DNA from: Nitratireductor aquibiodomus NL21 = JCM 21793
Lineage (GTDB): Bacteria > Pseudomonadota > Alphaproteobacteria > Rhizobiales > Rhizobiaceae
Assembly: GCF_000615975.1 (NCBI RefSeq)
Contig: NZ_BAMP01000023.1
Coordinates: forward strand, 1-54,674
Length of the DNA stretch: 54,674 bases
Direction: 5' to 3'
In this document: positions 17,936 to 26,745 of the stretch, piece after piece
Layout: the number at the start of each line of letters is the position of its first letter
Position numbering within the stretch: position 1 is the first letter of the stretch
Made by a program: the position numbers and the translations under genes
Notes under the pieces: generated by a model
Databases searched by the model: none
Told to the model about the DNA's origin: nothing
Seen by the model: the letters and a program-made list of their open reading frames with translations, nothing else

Positions 17936-20406
17936 CTACCAGGTGATGCTCAGGCCCAGATTGGCCTCGACTATCTGCGTTTTCTCACCGCCGATATTCG
18001 TCGTATAATCCGCTGTTGCGAAAAGGCCGACCTGTTTGGTGAGGTTGGCTACAAGGCCTGCGCCGAGTTCGAGTGATGTGCCATTGAGTTCTGTTGCAAC
18101 CGCGTCCCCGCCGAAACCGAGGCTATGTTCTGCCGAGAATGTGTGCCAGAGATTGGCCTTGAAATACGGTTTCAGGCTCTGGCCATCGTCTGCCTGAAAA
18201 TCTCCCGCCAGACGTATTCCCAACCGTCCTGTGACGACGTCGTCTGTTTCGAAGGTGACCGTAGAAAAACGGTCGCTCTGATCGTCGAGTGAGAGATGCT
18301 GCCAAATCAACTGGGCCTGCGGTTCCAGGCGCCAGCGATCGTTGAGAGCGACAGGATAGCCTGTTTCAACCGAGGCTGCGACACCGGTCCCGTCAACCTC
18401 GATGGCTTCGCCGGCATTGGAGCGTGCCTCTCCGCCGAACCAGGTACCCGTCACGACGCCGTCCAGATACCAGCCATTGGGCGCAACATGCGTCCAGTAG
18501 CCGCCCAGGCTGGTGCCATGAATGTCGAGTTCGCCGACTGCCACGTCATTCCAGCCAATGGCCTGACCGGTGGTGTCACCGTTCATGCGGGCATGACTGA
18601 TAAAGATTCCGGCCCGGTCAATATGCCCGCTATGGCTTTCGCGTCCAATCAGGTCCTGGCCAAGCTGAAAGCCCAATAAATTCCCGTCAAAACCGGGAGC
18701 GACGGTGCCGCCCCATTTGCTTTCGACGGTCTGGCCGAAGAGCCGGCTCCAGCTTGCCGGTAAAACCGTGTCTCCATTCCGCAGAAATGGTTGTGAGCCG
18801 CGTCTTTCATGGAACGTGCCAAGCGTGGACGCCGCCAAATGCTGAAGCACAGGCGGGACGGTGGAGTAGGCTGCAACCTCCGGACGGTATAGCGGAACGG
18901 TCTCGCCTGTCACGAGGGTCGCGCCCGGAGTGGGCGGGGTTCCCGGTGAAGGCGCAGGCACAGAGGCGAAGTTGCTGGTGGGTTGACGATGGTTGAGCGC
19001 AGGTACCAATTCTCCTGCGTGCCGGCGGAGACACCGCCTCTATACAGTTGATACTCGAAAGCCCCGACCGCGACGCGGTCGTTGAGGGAGAACGCGCCAG
19101 CGGCGGTCGTTCCGCCTCCTGTCGCCTCGACGACCATGATCCCGTCCTGAACCGTGGTGCCGCCGCTGCCGCCCAGATTGACGATGGAGATGCCGGTGGA
19201 ACCGGTGGCGGTTCCCTCCGCGATGACAAGCTTGTCCGAAGGCGAGGCATCGTCGCCCAGCACCGTGTTCAGAGACAGAATTCCGCCATCTCCGAAATAA
19301 TCGCCGGTGATCGTGAACGTATCGGTTGCGCTGTTGCCGCCATTGGTCAGGTCGATGGTGCCGGCATTGCTTACACTTGCTCGTTGGCCGGTGCCGAACG
19401 CATTGATGCCGCCAGTCGCCGAGCCGCCGAAGAGAGCGCTGGTCGCGTCGATGTTCATGGATCCGGTGCCGGTGCCGCTGTCGCCGAGGGTAAGCGTCTC
19501 GCTACCCGAGAAGGTCAGGGCAGATCCTGCGTTCACATTGATGGTTTCAAGCGTCTGGAAACGATCAGGAGTGTCGGCCACCACGCCTTCAAGCGTCAGG
19601 TCGTCTGCGCCGAGGCCGCCGAGAAACGCATTTAGACCGCCAAGATTGGAGGCGTTCAGGTTGCGTAGCGTGGCAGTATCGTCATCACCGCCCAAATCCA
19701 CATTGCCGCCAATGCTGCCGCCGCCATCCCACAGGAGTGTATCGGTTCCCACGCTCAGCCGGACATCGCCGCCGACAGAACCGCCGGTAATCGTGACGCG
19801 GTCGGTGCCTCCGCTGACGCTGATATTGCCACCGATCGAGCCGCCGGAAAGGATGATGGTGTCGTGTCCGAATCCGGCCACCAGATTGCCGTCAATGGTG
19901 CCGCCAGACATATCAAAAATGTTGTTGGCCAGTTTCATGTCGACACGACCGATGCGCCCACCCGTCATGACCGCTTCGTCGCCGTCGTCGAAATGATTGA
20001 CGATATGGCCCCCGGACATGAAGAACGTGTCGAAATGTCCGCCCTGGTTCAGGCTGTCAATCTGGCCGCCAGTCATCCTGAAATCGTCAACGCCGTCGCC
20101 CTGCTGCAGCTGACCGTTGATTTCGCCTGAATGCACCTCGACCGTGTCGACGCCGGGACCAAACGTGACATTGCCGTTGATAATGCCGGAGCCGCCAGCG
20201 GAGAGTGTCAGGGTGTTGTTGCCTGAAAGGTCCAGAACATCGCCCGTGTGCGTGCCGCTATCACAGACGAATATGTCGTTACCGGCCGTAGGAACCAGAG
20301 TGCAGGCGGCGTGAGCGGTGGAAACCGGCCATGCCATGAAACTTCCCAGCGCGCTTCCCGACAATAAGATTGCCGTCAGTCGGCCGTTGAACGTCCGATA
20401 ATGCAT
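17936..20406 (-). CDS. Autotransporter (type V secretion) with repeat-rich passenger, one frameshift
   Basis: The corrected product is 823 residues. A signal peptide (MHYRTFNGRLTAILLSG to STAHA) leads to a passenger of about 450 residues with imperfect 20-23-residue repeats ending in TGGQI, MSGGHI, MSGGTIDG, LSGGSIGG and TGGSVGG, typical of a beta-solenoid. A Pro/Thr linker (APSPGTPPTPG) and a C-terminal beta-barrel of about 300 residues follow, ending GLSITW with the aromatic last residue of outer-membrane proteins. The frame breaks near 18980 (one base missing) just past YLRST, so raw reading gives two pieces. ATG 20406 follows GAGGGG; the earlier TTG at 20418 is unlikely. Passenger function (adhesion or other) is unknown. 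Confidence 0.83.
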
Positions 20407-20659
20407 GTGCCCCCTCAAACCACTGGCATCACGACGCAGTTTTTTGTTTTTACCGGATGCCCTTCCTGAAATCTCAGGATCCTATACAGGTCGCATTATG
20501 ATGCGACGCGATGGTCTTATGCATTTATGACAGACAGTGTTTTGCTGCCCGAGCCCAAAATACCCATGATTTACAAAATATACCGAGACCCAAGTCGACA
20601 GACAATTACTTAAATCAATAAAATTCTTATGTTTCGCTTCTTCTCGCGGAAGTGATTTC

Positions 20660-22461
20660 TTAGCGATAGCTGGCGATGACGTCCAGAAAGCTTCGCCATA
20701 TCGGTCGAGCTTGGCCTCTCCGATGCCGGAAATTCCGGCCATGGCGCTGCGGGATACGGGGCGGGCGGTGGCCAGTTCGATCAGCGTGCGGTCGTGGAAG
20801 ATGACATAGGGCGGCAGGTTCTGCGCGCGGGCAATCTCGATGCGCTTTTCACGCAGCGCCTTGAAGAGCTCGGCATCTGCCGGGGCGAGGGCGCTGGCAG
20901 CTTCGCTGCCGGAAGAACGGCGGCTCCTGCCCTTTGTCGCCGGGCGGGGAACACGCAGCATCATCGTTGGCTTTTCACGCAGAAACCGCGCGCCGCGCTC
21001 GGAAATCGAGAGGCCGCCATGGCCGCTGAAATCCACATCGACGAAGCCGTGGGCGACCATCTGGCGCAGGATGGAGCGCCAGGTGCGCTGATCGTGCTCC
21101 TTGCCGATGCCATAGGTGGAGATCTGGTCGTGCCCGAAACGGGTGATGCGTTCGTCCTCCGCGCCGAGCAGCACGGAGACGATATAGGCCTGCCCGAAGC
21201 GTTCGCCTGTCCGGTAGATGCATGAGAGCGCTTTCTGCACCGCGATGGAGCCGTCGAAGCGCTCTGGCGGACTGGCGCAGGTATCGCAGTTGCCGCAGGG
21301 CTCGCAATCGTCGCCGAAATAGTTGAGCAGGACCTGGCGCCGGCACTGGGCCGTTTCGGCCAGACCGAGAAGCGCGTCGAGCTTCTGCATCTCCATACGC
21401 TTGCGCTGGTCTGATGCGTCGGACTCCTCAATGAAGCGGCGGCGCAGCGCAATGTCGTCGAAACCATAGAGCATCATGGCTTCGGAAGGCAGGCCGTCAC
21501 GACCGGCGCGGCCCGTCTCCTGATAGTAGGCTTCAATGCTGCCGGGCAGATCGAGATGCGCTACGAAGCGCACATCCGGCTTGTCGATGCCCATGCCGAA
21601 GGCAATGGTGGCGACCATGATGACTGCTTCCTCGCGCTGGAATCGGGTCTGGTTGGCCTCACGCGCCTCGCGATCCATGCCGGCGTGGTAGGCAAGCGCG
21701 TTGTAGCCTTCCGACTGAAGCCAGGCGGCGGTTTCGTCGGTCTTGCGCTTGGAAAGGCAGTAGACGATGCCGCTCTCATCCCTGTGCTTTTCAAGGAACC
21801 GCTGGAGCTGACGCCGCGGATTGTCCTTTTCCTCAATGGCGTAGTTGATGTTGGGGCGGTCGAACCCGGCGATGAAGCTGTCGAGCCCGGCAATGCCCAG
21901 ATGGGCGATGATTTCCGCGCGGGTGGGCGCGTCGGCCGTGGCGGTGAGCGCCATGCGCGGCGTGTCCGGAAACTCTTCGACCAGTGCATCGAGCTGACGG
22001 TAATGGGGGCGGAAATCATGGCCCCACTGGGAAAGGCAGTGTGCCTCGTCGATGGCGATGAGCGAGAGTCTGACCTGTTTGAGCCGGTCGAGAACCGCCG
22101 GGCGCAGCAGGGTTTCCGGCGAAACGTAGAGGATGTCGAGGGAGCCGTTTCCCATCGCGCGCCAGATGGCCTGGCGGGCTTCGGGCGGCAGGTTGGAGTT
22201 GAGCGCGGCGGCCCGCACGCCGGCCTGTTTAAGCGCGGCCACCTGATCGGCCATGAGGGCGATGAGCGGCGAGATGATGAGGCCCAGGCCCGGGCGGCAG
22301 AGTGCAGGGATCTGATAGCAGAGCGACTTGCCGCCGCCTGTCGGCATCAGAACGAAGGCGTTGTTGCCGGCGATGACGTGATCGACGATTTCGGCCTGGC
22401 GGCCGCGAAAGGCTTCGTATCCATAAACGGTCTTGAGGATATGCGTCGGGTCAGCGGTCAC
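20660..22461 (-). CDS. recQ: ATP-dependent DNA helicase RecQ, frameshift near its end
   Basis: RecQ unwinds recombination and stalled-fork DNA. Motifs are PTGGGKSLC (40-48), IDEAHCLSQWGHDFRP with DEAH at 138-141, LTATA, and AFGMGIDKPD (motif V region) with QETGRAGRDG (motif VI). A zinc site with four cysteines (C-x16-C-x2-C-x2-C, near 376-399) and a C-terminal HRDC domain (KALREKRIEIA to GISGIGEAKLDRYGEAF) follow. As read, the frame continues about 60 residues past GEAF into 20482. Adding one base near 20695 gives GEAF-LDVIASYR and a TAA at 20660-20662, the natural end, for about 600 residues. The extra tail is therefore an artefact. Confidence 0.92.
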
Positions 22462-22543
22462 AGCGGTCCTGTCGGGAGAATCGGGTGGTTATTCTCTCAT
22501 AACAGGTTTGGGCGCGCACTGCAGACGCGCGCGGCGTGGACAG

Positions 22544-23440
22544 TCAGACAGCTCGGGCGGGGAGCGTTTCTACCAGGAAGTCGAGGAACGCACGCACCTT
22601 GGCCTGCACATGGCGGGCGGAGGGGTAGATCGCGTAGAGTGTGGTGTTCATCGGTGTCCAGTCGGCGAGAAGCGGGACGAGGTGGCCGGAGGCGAGGTCG
22701 TCCTGCACATAAAGTCTCGGAATAAGGCTTACGCCGAACCCGGCGCGCAGCGCATCGCGCACGGCGAGGCTCGAGGTGACTTTGTAGCGGCCGTTGACCG
22801 GCACGCTGACGCTGCGGCCGGCCTTGTGGAAAGTCCATTCGTCCGCGTGGCCTGAAAGCGTGAACTGCACGCATTCGTGGCGGCGCAGCTCCTCCGGTGC
22901 GGCGGGTGGTGCGTTGCTTTCGAGATAGGCGGGCGCGCAGCACAGGACGTGATCGAGGATGAGCAGCGTGCGGGCGATCAGGCTCGAATTTTCCAGCCGG
23001 TCGCTGCCGCGAATGACCAGGTCGAAACCATCCTCGACAATGTTGACGCGGCGGTCGTCGAGCCTCAGGTCGAGGGTTATCTCCGGATAGCGTTCGAGAA
23101 AGCGCGGGATTGATGCCGACAGGGCGACGAGGCTCGCCGCCATGGGGGCGCTGACGCGCAGGAGACCGCGTGGCTCCTGCTGGAGCGGCCCAAGGGTGGC
23201 GTCGGCCTCCTCCAGATCGTCGAGAATGCCGGCGATGCGTTTGTGATAGAGCGCGCCTGCCTCTGTGAGGCTCATGCGACGCGTCGTGCGGTTGATGAGA
23301 CGGACGGCGAGATGCGCTTCCAGCTCTCTGATGTTCTTGCTGACGGCCGCGGGGGACAGGCGCAGGCGCCGCGCAGCCTCGGCGAAGCTGCCAAGTTCAA
23401 CGACCGTTCGGAACACGGTGAGGGCGGTGAGGCGATCCAT
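22544..23440 (-). CDS. LysR-family transcriptional regulator
   Basis: A 298-residue LysR regulator. The winged helix-turn-helix is in the first 60 residues (ALTVFRTVVELGSFAEAARRLRLSPAAVSKNIRELEAHLAVRL), and RTTRRMSLTEAGALYHKR follows as in the CrgA/DsdC-like subgroup. The effector domain contains RVSAPMAASLVALS and the R-x-S ligand signature VIRGSDRL. The effector is unknown. It is divergent from the EamA transporter gene across 118 bases, a typical target arrangement. Confidence 0.9.
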   Translation of the reverse strand: MDRLTALTVFRTVVELGSFAEAARRLRLSPAAVSKNIRELEAHLAVRLINRTTRRMSLTEAGALYHKRIAGILDDLEEADATLGPLQQEPRGLLRVSAPMAASLVALSASIPRFLERYPEITLDLRLDDRRVNIVEDGFDLVIRGSDRLENSSLIARTLLILDHVLCCAPAYLESNAPPAAPEELRRHECVQFTLSGHADEWTFHKAGRSVSVPVNGRYKVTSSLAVRDALRAGFGVSLIPRLYVQDDLASGHLVPLLADWTPMNTTLYAIYPSARHVQAKVRAFLDFLVETLPARAV

Positions 23441-23558
23441 AATTCAACACTGTAAGTCAATAGTCATTCGTCTGAGTCGCATATTATCAATCGGATCGCA
23501 ATGAACTAGCTATGCCTTCATGTTCGACGCCGATAGAGTTCTGAAAGGCAGGTGACCC

Positions 23559-24497
23559 GTGGCGATTGACAGGGAGCAGAGTGTGATGCGTGCCCATCTG
23601 GGCATGCTTTTGTGGGCGCTGATCGTCGGGGCCTCGTTCCCCGCGGTCGGGTTCCTGTCCGACGACTTGCCGCCGCTGCTTCTGACGGCGCTGCGTTTCG
23701 CCATCGCGGCACTCGCCATGGTGCCGATGGTGCGCGGACGCGAGGACTGGCGGCCGAGCCTGCCGGCCCTTGCGCTCTACGCGGTGATGGGGCTCTGCCT
23801 TGCGGGATTTTTCGGCATCATGTTCTGGGCTGCGCATCGGGTGACCGCGCTTTCCATGTCGGCGCTTTTTGTGACGATGCCTCTGATTGCCTACGGGCTG
23901 GGGCGGATGCTGGGCGTCGAGCCGCGTGCGGGCGGGCTGTTGGCCATTCTGGGGCTTGGGGCTCTCGGTGCGCTGGCGCTGGCCATGGCGCAGACGGGCG
24001 GCGACCTCGCCCAGTTGCAGTTCGGCTGGAACGAGGTGCTGTTCTTTGTGGGCTGCATTGCGTCTGCGCTCTACCCCGTGCTTTCCAAATGGGGGCTGGC
24101 GCGGAACCTGCTTTCGAAGGATGCGGCGGCGCGTACTTTCTGGAGCCTCGCCGGCGGCGGTGTGCTGATCGCGCTGGCCGGTGTGACTTTCGAGCCGGTC
24201 GATGCGCTTTCGCGGATGCAGATGGGCGATATCCTTCTCGTTGCCTATCTCGGCGTCTTTTCAAGCGGCGTGACCTTCTGGCTCATGCAGCGCGGCACGG
24301 GTGTGCTGACGCCGGGTGCGGTGACGGCCTACAGCTATCTCGTGCCCTTCGTTTCCATGGTGGTGCTCTTCGTGACCCGGCCGCAACTGATCGGCTGGCA
24401 CTGGCTGCCGGGCAGCCTGATGGTGATTGCCGCTATCGTGACCCTTTTGAAGCGTGGCTCGGGCGTTGCCTCCCGGCCCGTTGGGCAGACTGGCTGA
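23559..24497 (+). CDS. EamA/DMT-family transporter
   Basis: A 312-residue membrane protein with about ten hydrophobic segments in two EamA repeats: WALIVGASFPAVGFLSDDLPP in the first and GCIASALYPVLSKWG in the second, with the closing YSYLVPFVSMVV helix. Drug/metabolite-type exporters export amino acids or small metabolites; the substrate is unknown. The start is GTG at 23559 after AAGGCAGG; ATG at 23586 (MRAHLGML) is an alternative that fits the family better. LysR upstream may regulate it. The oxidoreductase gene follows 53 bases on. Confidence 0.86.
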   Translation: MAIDREQSVMRAHLGMLLWALIVGASFPAVGFLSDDLPPLLLTALRFAIAALAMVPMVRGREDWRPSLPALALYAVMGLCLAGFFGIMFWAAHRVTALSMSALFVTMPLIAYGLGRMLGVEPRAGGLLAILGLGALGALALAMAQTGGDLAQLQFGWNEVLFFVGCIASALYPVLSKWGLARNLLSKDAAARTFWSLAGGGVLIALAGVTFEPVDALSRMQMGDILLVAYLGVFSSGVTFWLMQRGTGVLTPGAVTAYSYLVPFVSMVVLFVTRPQLIGWHWLPGSLMVIAAIVTLLKRGSGVASRPVGQTG

Positions 24498-24550
24498 CGC
24501 TGGCTGCACCCTTCTTCAAATCTCAAAACACTCAATTCTGGAGGACGATC

Positions 24551-25192
24551 ATGCGGATCGCCGTGCTTGGTGCGAATGGAAATGTGGGTTGTCGCGCGGC
24601 GGCCGAAGCGCTTGCGCGTGGCTATCGGGTGACGGCCGTAGTGCGGGACAGGAAACGTGTGACGAATGTGCCTGAAGGCGCGGCGATCGTGGTTGCGGAT
24701 GTGAGCGACGCAGATGCAATCGCGCGGCTGGCGCGGGAACATGATCTGCTTATCGCCGCAACACGGCCGGCAGGCGGACATGAAGGCGATCATGCCGCGA
24801 TGACGGATGGGATTCTGGCCGGACTCAAGGGCAGTTCCGCCAGGCTGATCATGGTGGGCGGGGCGGCTTGCCTCGCCGTGCCGGATTCCGATGGCGGCCT
24901 TGTGCTGGATGATCCACGCTTCGTACCGCCGGCGATCCGCCCAATCGCACAGGCAAGCCTTGACCAATACCGGCGTTGCCAGGAGGCCGACGATGTGGAC
25001 TGGACCTATCTTTGCCCGCCGGCGCTGCTGGAACCGGGCGAGCGGACCGGTCGATATCGGCTCGGTGCGGGGGAATTGTTGCTCGATTTGGCCGGGCGGT
25101 CCGCGATTTCCATGGAGGATTTTGCCGTCGCGCTGGTGGATGAGGCGGAAGAGGCGCGACACCGCCGCGCCCGCTTCACCGTCGCCTATTGA
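24551..25192 (+). CDS. NAD(P)-dependent oxidoreductase / epimerase-like protein
   Basis: A 213-residue atypical short-chain-like protein of the NmrA/SDR_a5 type. The NAD(P)-binding loop is LGANGNVG (residues 6-13), a variant of GATGxxG, with VVRD at 31-34. The catalytic Tyr region is unclear: YRRCQEAD appears in place of the usual YxxxK, so it might be a regulatory or redox-sensing member. Similar proteins are often called NAD(P)H-binding proteins. ATG 24551 follows GGAGG. It lies downstream of EamA and is convergent with an SDR gene, 17 bases away. Confidence 0.75.
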   Translation: MRIAVLGANGNVGCRAAAEALARGYRVTAVVRDRKRVTNVPEGAAIVVADVSDADAIARLAREHDLLIAATRPAGGHEGDHAAMTDGILAGLKGSSARLIMVGGAACLAVPDSDGGLVLDDPRFVPPAIRPIAQASLDQYRRCQEADDVDWTYLCPPALLEPGERTGRYRLGAGELLLDLAGRSAISMEDFAVALVDEAEEARHRRARFTVAY

Positions 25193-25209
25193 GACAGGGC
25201 GGTGCTTCC

Positions 25210-25968
25210 TCAGGCGTTGCTGCCGCCATCAACGGCCAGCGAAGCGCCGGTGATATACTGACCTTCAGGACTGGCAAGGTGGGCGACCATGGCGGCGATA
25301 TCATCCGGCGCGCCATAGTGGCCCACCGCGTTCAGGGCGCGCTGCCCGTCCGCACCTGGCCCGTCGGCGGGGTTCATGTCGGTGTCGGTGGAGCCTGGAT
25401 CCACCACATTGACGGTGATGCCACGCGCGCCGACATCGCGGGCGAGCCCCTTGGTGAACCCGATGAGCGCTGATTTGCTCATGGAGTAGAGCGTGACACC
25501 GCCATGGGGAACACGCTGGGCGAAACAGGAACCAATGGAAATGATCCGCCCGCCTTCGCGCATGTGCGAAAGGGCTGCCTGTGAGGCGACGAATACGCCC
25601 TTCACGTGGATGCCGATTGTGCGGTCGATCTCTTCCACGGTGACGGCCTCCGGCGGGCCGTAGGGGAAGATGCCTGCGTTGTTCACAAGAATATCGAGCC
25701 GGCCGAAGGTCTCGGCGGCGGTGTTGACCGCAGCGGTGACAGCCTGCGGATCGGCACTATCAGCCTGAATGGCGAGGCCGCGAGCACCGATGGCCTCTAT
25801 CTCCGCCACAATGCCTTCAGCCTTTGCAGCACTTGCCGCATAGGTGATTGCGACGTCTGCGCCGCGCACTGCAAGACGCCTGGCGATGGCCGCTCCAATG
25901 CCGCGGCTGCCCCCTGTGATGAGGGCTGCCTTGCCCTGCAGATCCCGGTTGATTTCCGTTCCGGTCAT
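25210..25968 (-). CDS. SDR-family oxidoreductase
   Basis: A 252-residue classical SDR. The cofactor site is TGGSRGIG (18-25), then NNAG near 96-99, ISIGS, and the active YSMSK (Tyr and Lys about 159-163). VDPGSTDTDM is the usual PG motif. It ends with the conserved GASLAVDGG. Probable NADP(H) use is suggested by Arg in GSRGIG. The substrate cannot be told. AGGAG lies before the ATG. It is divergent from a TetR regulator across about 100 bases, with a palindrome there. Confidence 0.88.
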   Translation of the reverse strand: MTGTEINRDLQGKAALITGGSRGIGAAIARRLAVRGADVAITYAASAAKAEGIVAEIEAIGARGLAIQADSADPQAVTAAVNTAAETFGRLDILVNNAGIFPYGPPEAVTVEEIDRTIGIHVKGVFVASQAALSHMREGGRIISIGSCFAQRVPHGGVTLYSMSKSALIGFTKGLARDVGARGITVNVVDPGSTDTDMNPADGPGADGQRALNAVGHYGAPDDIAAMVAHLASPEGQYITGASLAVDGGSNA

Positions 25969-25980
25969 GTCGTTCTCCTA

Positions 25981-26004
25981 TTTATGTACCGATCGTTATA
26001 AAAA
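25981..26004. promoter_or_regulatory. Imperfect palindrome in the SDR/TetR divergent spacer
   Basis: Centred on CGATCG (25990-25995), TTTATGTACC and GTTATAAAAA form partly symmetric arms with mismatches at three positions. It lies 13 bases from the SDR start and 64 from the tetR start. Position and symmetry suggest the TetR operator; binding is inferred. Confidence 0.5.
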
Positions 26005-26067
26005 TAGTCAGGCTTGAGAAATCGGGTCAAGGAAATTATTTACGGCTTGGTACAAAAGGTATTCGAG

Positions 26068-26670
26068 ATGGCTGGACGCGGCAGGCCCAGAGCATTTGAC
26101 AGGAACGAAGCGCTGCATCAGGCGATGCGGGTGTTCTGGTCGTGCGGATATGAAGGCGCTTCGATGAATGAGCTCGCCGAGGCAATGGGCATCAACAAAC
26201 CCAGCCTTTACGCAGCTTTCGGCTGCAAAGAGGCGCTGTTTCGTGAAGCGATTGAGCTCTACGAGCGCGAGGAGGGCGCGCCTGTTGGCGAAGCCCTGCA
26301 GAATGGGAGCACGGCGCGTATCGCCATCGAGGCTGCGCTGCGTGTCAATGCACAAAGCTATACAAATCCCGATAATCCGCGTGGTTGCATGGTGGTGATC
26401 TCAGCACTTGCCGGAGCGCCGGAGAACAACCCTGTCTGCCGCTTTCTGGCCGAGAACAGGCGTGACAGCGAAGAGGGTTTTCGCCGCCGCGTGGAGCGCG
26501 GCATTGCCGATGGGGACGTGCCTGAAAGCGCGAATCCGAGCAGTGTTGCGGCTTTCTACGCAACCGTAATGCACGGGCTTTCAATCCGGGCGCGGGATGG
26601 GGCTACATCCGACGAGCTTGAACGGGTGGTCGACAGCGCCATTGCTGCCTGGGATATGATTGCGCGCTGA
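26068..26670 (+). CDS. TetR/AcrR-family transcriptional regulator
   Basis: A 200-residue regulator. It begins MAGRGRPRAFDRNEALHQAMRVFW and has the helix-turn-helix SMNELAEAMGINKPSLYAAFGCKEALF (about 33-59). The C-terminal domain (RGCMVVISALAG) fits TetR_C proteins related to YcdC/TfmR-type regulators. ATG 26068 was chosen over 26014, which reads through the divergent promoter. It probably represses the divergent SDR gene and itself. Confidence 0.86.
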   Translation: MAGRGRPRAFDRNEALHQAMRVFWSCGYEGASMNELAEAMGINKPSLYAAFGCKEALFREAIELYEREEGAPVGEALQNGSTARIAIEAALRVNAQSYTNPDNPRGCMVVISALAGAPENNPVCRFLAENRRDSEEGFRRRVERGIADGDVPESANPSSVAAFYATVMHGLSIRARDGATSDELERVVDSAIAAWDMIAR

Positions 26671-26745
26671 CAGACCTTTCTGCTGAAACAGGCTGGCGTG
26701 GAAGACGCGGGTTTGCCAAAGTGGATCCTCCATCAGGAGGATATC

